NCBI GenBank assembly: GCA_026988195.1
Contig: JALSLS010000494.1
Coordinates: 1-26,403, forward strand
From: Methylomonas sp.
GTDB lineage: Bacteria; Pseudomonadota; Gammaproteobacteria; Methylococcales; Methylomonadaceae
Direction of reading: 5' to 3'
Length of the DNA: 26,403 bases
The translations under genes and the position numbers were made by a program. The notes beneath the pieces are model-generated. The model was not told the origin of the DNA. It did no database searches and worked only from the letters and a program-made list of their open reading frames with translations. Each line of letters begins with the position of its first letter. Positions within the stretch are counted from its first letter, which is position 1. This document shows positions 23,121 to 26,403 of the stretch, piece by piece.

Positions 23121-24569
23121 ATGAGTACAACTCCCATAGAATACGATGTTATTGTTATCGGTGCAGGCCCTGCCGGTTATGTTGCAGCAATACGTTGTGC
23201 TCAATTAGGTTTTAAAACCGCATGTATTGATGACTGGAGCAATACAAAAGGACTGGCTAGCCCAGGGGGTACATTTGTAAATGCAGGGTGTATTTCATCC
23301 ATGTCTTTACTAGAATCATCCAAAATATACCACCTATTAAATAATGAAATATCATCACATGGTATTAAAATTGATAATTTAGAAATTGACTTAGCACTAA
23401 CTATTCAACGAAAAGACTCCATTATTAACTCACTGAGTCATCACATCACAAAACTGTTCGACCATAATAAAATTGATTGTATTCATGGTTTAGGAAAACT
23501 ATTATCATCCGAAGTCGTTGAAGTTTTAAAAAACAACACTAAAAAACCACAACTATTAACAGCTGAACATATTATTTTAGCCACAGGCTCCCATTCATCA
23601 GAACTCCCCTGCTCACCCATTGATCATGAATTCATCATTGGTTCAACTGAAGCCTTAAACCTAAAAGAAGCCCCAAAAAGACTCGGTATTATTGGAGCCG
23701 GAATTATCGGCCTTGAACTTGCCGGAATATGGAACCGCTTTGGCTCTGATGTTATTTTATTAGAAGCGCAAGATTCATTCTTAACCTCAACTGACCAACA
23801 AATATCAGATGAGGCTTATCAAATATTTAGTAAACAGGGGCTAGACATACGACTTGGAGCTCGTGTAATTTCAGCCAAAAAAGCCTCAAAAAAAGTAATT
23901 TTGGAATATCAAGACCACCAAGGTAAACATCACACCTTACATCTGGATAAACTTATCGTTGCCTCGGGACGTGAACCGAATACAGACAATCTTTCAGCTG
24001 CAGAAGCTGATCTACTACTTGATGAAAATGGCTTTGTGCATGTAGATAATAATTGCTGCACCACATTACCAGGTGTTTATGCCATTGGTGATTTAACAGC
24101 CTTAGGACCTATGCTAGCCCATAAAGGCATAGAAGAAGGGATTTTTGTTGCCGAAAACATAGCTGAAAAACACAGCCCTATCAATTATGACATTATCCCA
24201 AGTGTTATTTATACATCACCAGAAATTGCGTGGGTAGGACAGTCTGAACAAGCTCTTAAAGCAATTGGAGAAGATTACAAAATAGGAATATTTCCATTTT
24301 CTGCCTCAGCACGTTCGCTCGCTTCAGGCAAAACAGAAGGCCTTGTAAAAATCATAACCCATAGAGAAACAGATAAAATTCTAGGAGTACATATCATTGG
24401 AGACCAAGCGTCAGAATTGATTGCTGAAGCTGTATTAGCAATGGAGTTTTCTGCTAGTGCCGAGGATTTAGCAAGAACAATTCATGCCCATCCTTCTATA
24501 TCAGAAGCCTTACATGAAGCTGCTTTAGCACTAGACAACAGAGCACTACACCTACCCCCCGATTATTAA
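23121..24569 (+). CDS. lpdA: Dihydrolipoyl dehydrogenase-like protein lacking one redox cysteine
   Basis: E3 normally reoxidises dihydrolipoyl groups with FAD and NAD+. The start at 23121 (482 aa) is preferred: MSTTPIEYDVIVIGAGPAGY begins the FAD-binding fold and lies eight bases after the sucB stop, while the in-frame ATG at 23073 is inside sucB. FAD motif GAGPAG (14-19), NAD motif GAGIIG (192-197), the second FAD contact YAIGDLTALGPMLAHKG (320-336) and the catalytic pair His457/Glu462 (HAHPSISE) are intact. The redox-disulfide motif is altered: where GGTCLNVGCIPSK is usual, this reads GGTFVNAGCISSM. The first cysteine is Phe52 (codon TTT, 23274-23276), only Cys57 remains, and the conserved Lys is Met61. 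The standard dithiol mechanism would then be lost. Family membership is sure; activity is doubtful. Confidence 0.93.
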   Translation: MSTTPIEYDVIVIGAGPAGYVAAIRCAQLGFKTACIDDWSNTKGLASPGGTFVNAGCISSMSLLESSKIYHLLNNEISSHGIKIDNLEIDLALTIQRKDSIINSLSHHITKLFDHNKIDCIHGLGKLLSSEVVEVLKNNTKKPQLLTAEHIILATGSHSSELPCSPIDHEFIIGSTEALNLKEAPKRLGIIGAGIIGLELAGIWNRFGSDVILLEAQDSFLTSTDQQISDEAYQIFSKQGLDIRLGARVISAKKASKKVILEYQDHQGKHHTLHLDKLIVASGREPNTDNLSAAEADLLLDENGFVHVDNNCCTTLPGVYAIGDLTALGPMLAHKGIEEGIFVAENIAEKHSPINYDIIPSVIYTSPEIAWVGQSEQALKAIGEDYKIGIFPFSASARSLASGKTEGLVKIITHRETDKILGVHIIGDQASELIAEAVLAMEFSASAEDLARTIHAHPSISEALHEAALALDNRALHLPPDY

Positions 24570-24585
24570 GTCATACTGACTTAGC

Positions 24586-24610
24586 GAGACGGGGTTTGTA
24601 ACCCCGTTTC
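24586..24610 (+). terminator. Hairpin after lpd
   Basis: GAGACGGGGTT and AACCCCGTTTC form an 11-bp stem with one G-T wobble and a three-base loop, 16 bases after the lpd stop. Only a short T-rich stretch follows. It probably ends the sucAB-lpd transcript, though similar ACGGGG...CCCCGT hairpins also occur as dispersed repeats. Confidence 0.6.
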
Positions 24611-24819
24611 AAACGTTTCAACTAACTCAATACAATTAAAAAAACAGCAGCTATAAGGTTACATTTTTTGTTAACCTGAAAGTAACTATTCAGCATCTTT
24701 AGTGCAATGTTTTGTAGGAGCTTCCGCTAATTTAAGAGGGTCAACTACAGGCTCCATCATTACTGCATGCTACCCAGTCAAGCGTGGGCACAAGCCTAAG
24801 CAGGAATCTAGATATTTAA

Positions 24820-24854
24820 AGATGGATTCCCGATAAGAGACTTCGGGAATGACG
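24820..24854 (+). repeat. GATTCCCG...CGGGAATGACG hairpin repeat
   Basis: ATTCCCGA (24826-24833) and TCGGGAAT (24843-24850) form an 8-bp perfect stem with a nine-base loop, followed by GACG. The pattern resembles the GGATTCCCG...CGGGAATGACG repeat that I recall from many proteobacterial intergenic regions; copy number cannot be assessed here. Confidence 0.6.
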
Positions 24855-25080
24855 TGTTGATTATTGTGTTACAAGTACTTCGGACTTTATTTCACATAAG
24901 ATACCGAAGATTCATGGGTAATCATGTATATTATTGAAATACAGCTTTGAACATTTATCAAAAATATCTAAACTATCCAAGCAGTCATATTTTCTTAACA
25001 CAAAGATGTTAATCTGAAGATTGTTTTAACTTTCTCCCATCCTTACCTACTTCGAGTAATTTAACCAATCAACATTTAAT

Positions 25081-25111
25081 ATGGATTTAATATGGATTTA
25101 ATATGGATTCA
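25081..25111 (+). repeat. 11-bp tandem repeat spanning the RCC1 gene start
   Basis: ATGGATTTAAT occurs twice in perfect tandem, followed by a partial third unit, ATGGATTCAAT-like. Each unit carries an ATG, so the three ATGs fall in three frames; only the last (25103) opens the long frame. The only Shine-Dalgarno-like element is the weak GGA inside each unit. Confidence 0.85.
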
Positions 25112-26269
25112 ATAATGAAATTTTTCTTAATGCTTCTTTGCTTTTCTTGCACCAATATTTATGCAGCTCCACCAATGATAGATGGTTCTTACCATGCTAG
25201 CTTTTCTTTAAACTCCGATGGGACAGTTTCATCATGGGGAGCACTTGATTGGTCATCCCCTCCCACCATCCAATTATTACCATTACCAATTAATAATCTT
25301 TCTAGTATAGTTTCAATATCCAAGAATTATTTTGTTAAAAACGATGGTACTGTCTGGCATACCATAGATGGCTTATCTAATACATCAGCCAGTCAAAAAA
25401 CCGGGATTACTAATGTAAAAGAAGTTAGTAAAGCTCATGTCCATACTTTGGCACTTAAGCATGATGGTACTGTTTGGGGATGGGGGGATAACCAACAAGG
25501 TGAACTTGGTACTGGGATTACTTCATATGAAGAAAATGCTCCCGTGCAAGTTTCTGGGTTAAGTAATATTATTTCTATCTCAGCTGGGGGTTCAAATGAA
25601 CCAACTAGTTTTGCTTTAGCAAGTGATGGAACTTTATGGGCATGGGGTGGGAACCATTCAGGAAAATTTGGAAACGGTAGTACTTGTGGGGCTATTTTCT
25701 GTGGAGTTCCCATACCCCAAAAAATAAATAATGTAACTGGCATTACCAGCATTTCGAATGGATCATTCCACACAGCACTTTTAAAAACTAATGGGACAGT
25801 TTGGTTGACAGGTAGTGTCAATGGTTTAAATTTTAAACAAGTAGTAGGATTAGACAATATCACAGCAATTTCAGCTGGTAATAATTCGACACTGGCCTTA
25901 AAAAGTAATGGAGAAGTTGTATCAATCAGTAACGGTACGACCCCAGTGGTATCAATTATAAGTGGACTAAGCAATATAACTTTTATAAATTACCCTGGGT
26001 ATCAGGTTTATTATGCTATTTCTAATAATGGAAAAATGTACGCTTGGGGTAGTAATTCAAATGGACGATTAGGAAACGGCAGTACTACATCTTCGGCTAC
26101 ACCCATTGAAGTTGGAGTTGTGATCTCTCCTCCAAATACTGAAATCCCTACTTATAAGGTTCCAATGATGACGGATTTAGCTTTATTTATCATGGCTGTC
26201 TGTCTTTCTGCCTTTGTGGTGGTTAAGCAAAATAAAATATCCGTAATAGAAAAAGACATGAATGTATGA
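25103..26269 (+). CDS. RCC1-repeat (beta-propeller) exported protein with C-terminal membrane anchor
   Basis: A 388-aa protein. Residues 1-21 are a signal peptide ending CTNIYA. Then come several RCC1 / alpha-tubulin-suppressor-type repeats with recurring phrases such as HTLALKHDGTVWGWGDNQQG, SFALASDGTLWAWGGNHSG and YAISNNGKMYAWGSNSNGRL, which would fold as a single beta-propeller. The C-terminus has a transmembrane segment (about 357-374, DLALFIMAVCLSAFVVV) and a short charged tail. The VPMMTDLALF entry and Lys after the helix recall a PEP-/IPTL-CTERM-like sorting tail, but the long tail makes a simple anchor more likely. The start could also be the Met at 25115. Function unknown; surface protein binding is plausible. 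It overlaps the next gene by four bases (ATGA). Confidence 0.88.
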   Translation: MDSIMKFFLMLLCFSCTNIYAAPPMIDGSYHASFSLNSDGTVSSWGALDWSSPPTIQLLPLPINNLSSIVSISKNYFVKNDGTVWHTIDGLSNTSASQKTGITNVKEVSKAHVHTLALKHDGTVWGWGDNQQGELGTGITSYEENAPVQVSGLSNIISISAGGSNEPTSFALASDGTLWAWGGNHSGKFGNGSTCGAIFCGVPIPQKINNVTGITSISNGSFHTALLKTNGTVWLTGSVNGLNFKQVVGLDNITAISAGNNSTLALKSNGEVVSISNGTTPVVSIISGLSNITFINYPGYQVYYAISNNGKMYAWGSNSNGRLGNGSTTSSATPIEVGVVISPPNTEIPTYKVPMMTDLALFIMAVCLSAFVVVKQNKISVIEKDMNV

Positions 26270-26403
26270 AGGAAAAGAGTCACTCATCTCAAGTAAATAA
26301 AAACATCCAAGTTTTAACGATTGATGATGCCCTAAAAATTGCTAATGAATATTATCAATTAAACAAACTAACTGAAGCTAAAACATTATGTAACAAAATA
26401 TTA
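26266..26403 (+). CDS. TPR-containing protein, 3' end outside window
   Basis: The frame begins at the ATG overlapping the RCC1 gene's TGA and stays open to the end of the window (46 codons). IDDALKIANEYYQLNKLTEA followed by KTLCNKIL fits the tetratricopeptide repeat pattern. No signal peptide is seen, so the visible part appears cytosolic. The start overlap indicates translational coupling with the RCC1 gene. What follows the repeats (for example a glycosyltransferase domain) is outside the window. Confidence 0.75.
   Translation, partial: MKEKSHSSQVNKNIQVLTIDDALKIANEYYQLNKLTEAKTLCNKIL

Larger units (their letters stand above)
24570..25102. other. Intergenic region with decayed repeats, no gene seen
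   Basis: This 533-base gap contains the lpd hairpin, a short stem at 24657-24676 (GGTTA/TAACC), a hairpin with arms ATTCCCGA/TCGGGAAT at 24826-24850, and the 11-bp tandem repeat at 25081-25111. The stretch around 24719-24856 looks like eroded dispersed-repeat sequence. No reading frame with a ribosome-binding site is present. Confidence 0.5.

Noticed and set aside
25435..25974. 179-codon open frame on the minus strand inside the RCC1 gene
   Set aside because: It is antisense to repeated propeller codons, has a proline-, valine- and leucine-rich composition typical of an antisense shadow, and has no ribosome-binding site. The plus-strand product has clear repeats and a signal peptide.

Overview
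The window is AT-rich bacterial chromosome with a gammaproteobacterial character. The evidence is a ManB/CpsG-type phosphohexomutase close in sequence to the enteric form, an E. coli Can-type beta carbonic anhydrase, a sucA-sucB-lpd operon, a short H-NS-family protein with the TWTGRG core, a gammaproteobacterial-type Zur operator, and many imperfect palindromic intergenic repeats. An environmental lineage such as the methanotrophs or sulfur oxidisers would fit, but nothing here fixes the genus. I see no rRNA, tRNA, CRISPR array, transposase, integrase or phage gene.

Layout. Bases 1-1023 are the end of an RluA-family pseudouridine synthase (+). A Na/Pi cotransporter (1070-2713) and an unrecognised 166-aa gene (2772-3272) run on the minus strand. 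A tight plus-strand operon follows: a four-cysteine DUF1289-like protein, a nitroreductase and a carbonic anhydrase (3562-5075). Next is a lone 723-aa zeta-toxin-like P-loop protein with a possible degenerate Fic-like N-terminus (5344-7515). The minus strand then carries a eukaryotic-type UDP-glucose pyrophosphorylase (7730-9130), a ZnuD-like TonB-dependent receptor under a Zur-type box (9560-11566), a divergent HemF (12194-13225), LeuB (13496-14602) and phosphomannomutase/phosphoglucomutase (14716-16098). rpe (16265-16933, +) converges on an inositol monophosphatase / H-NS / DUF2914 cluster (17002-18880, -) across a perfect bidirectional terminator. sucA-sucB-lpd (19076-24569, +) is a translationally coupled 2-oxoglutarate dehydrogenase operon. 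The window closes with an RCC1-repeat membrane protein and the start of an overlapping TPR gene.

How the genes fit together. Most are housekeeping: TCA cycle (sucAB-lpd), pentose phosphate pathway (rpe), hexose-1-phosphate and nucleotide-sugar supply (phosphohexomutase plus UDP-glucose pyrophosphorylase), leucine and haem synthesis, phosphate and zinc uptake, and CO2/bicarbonate equilibration.

The unusual layer is the intergenic DNA. Nearly every transcription-unit boundary between 3.3 and 14.7 kb carries a long imperfect palindrome. Two families are paired around single genes: family A copies lie in direct orientation around the zeta/Fic-like gene, and two family B copies (164 bp, three differences) lie in inverted orientation around the TonB receptor. 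Families A and B have different arms but share the same roughly 22-bp apical hairpin. The other notable observation is that the dihydrolipoyl dehydrogenase of the sucAB operon lacks the first cysteine of its redox-active CxxxxC disulfide, although its flavin-, NAD- and His/Glu catalytic motifs are intact.
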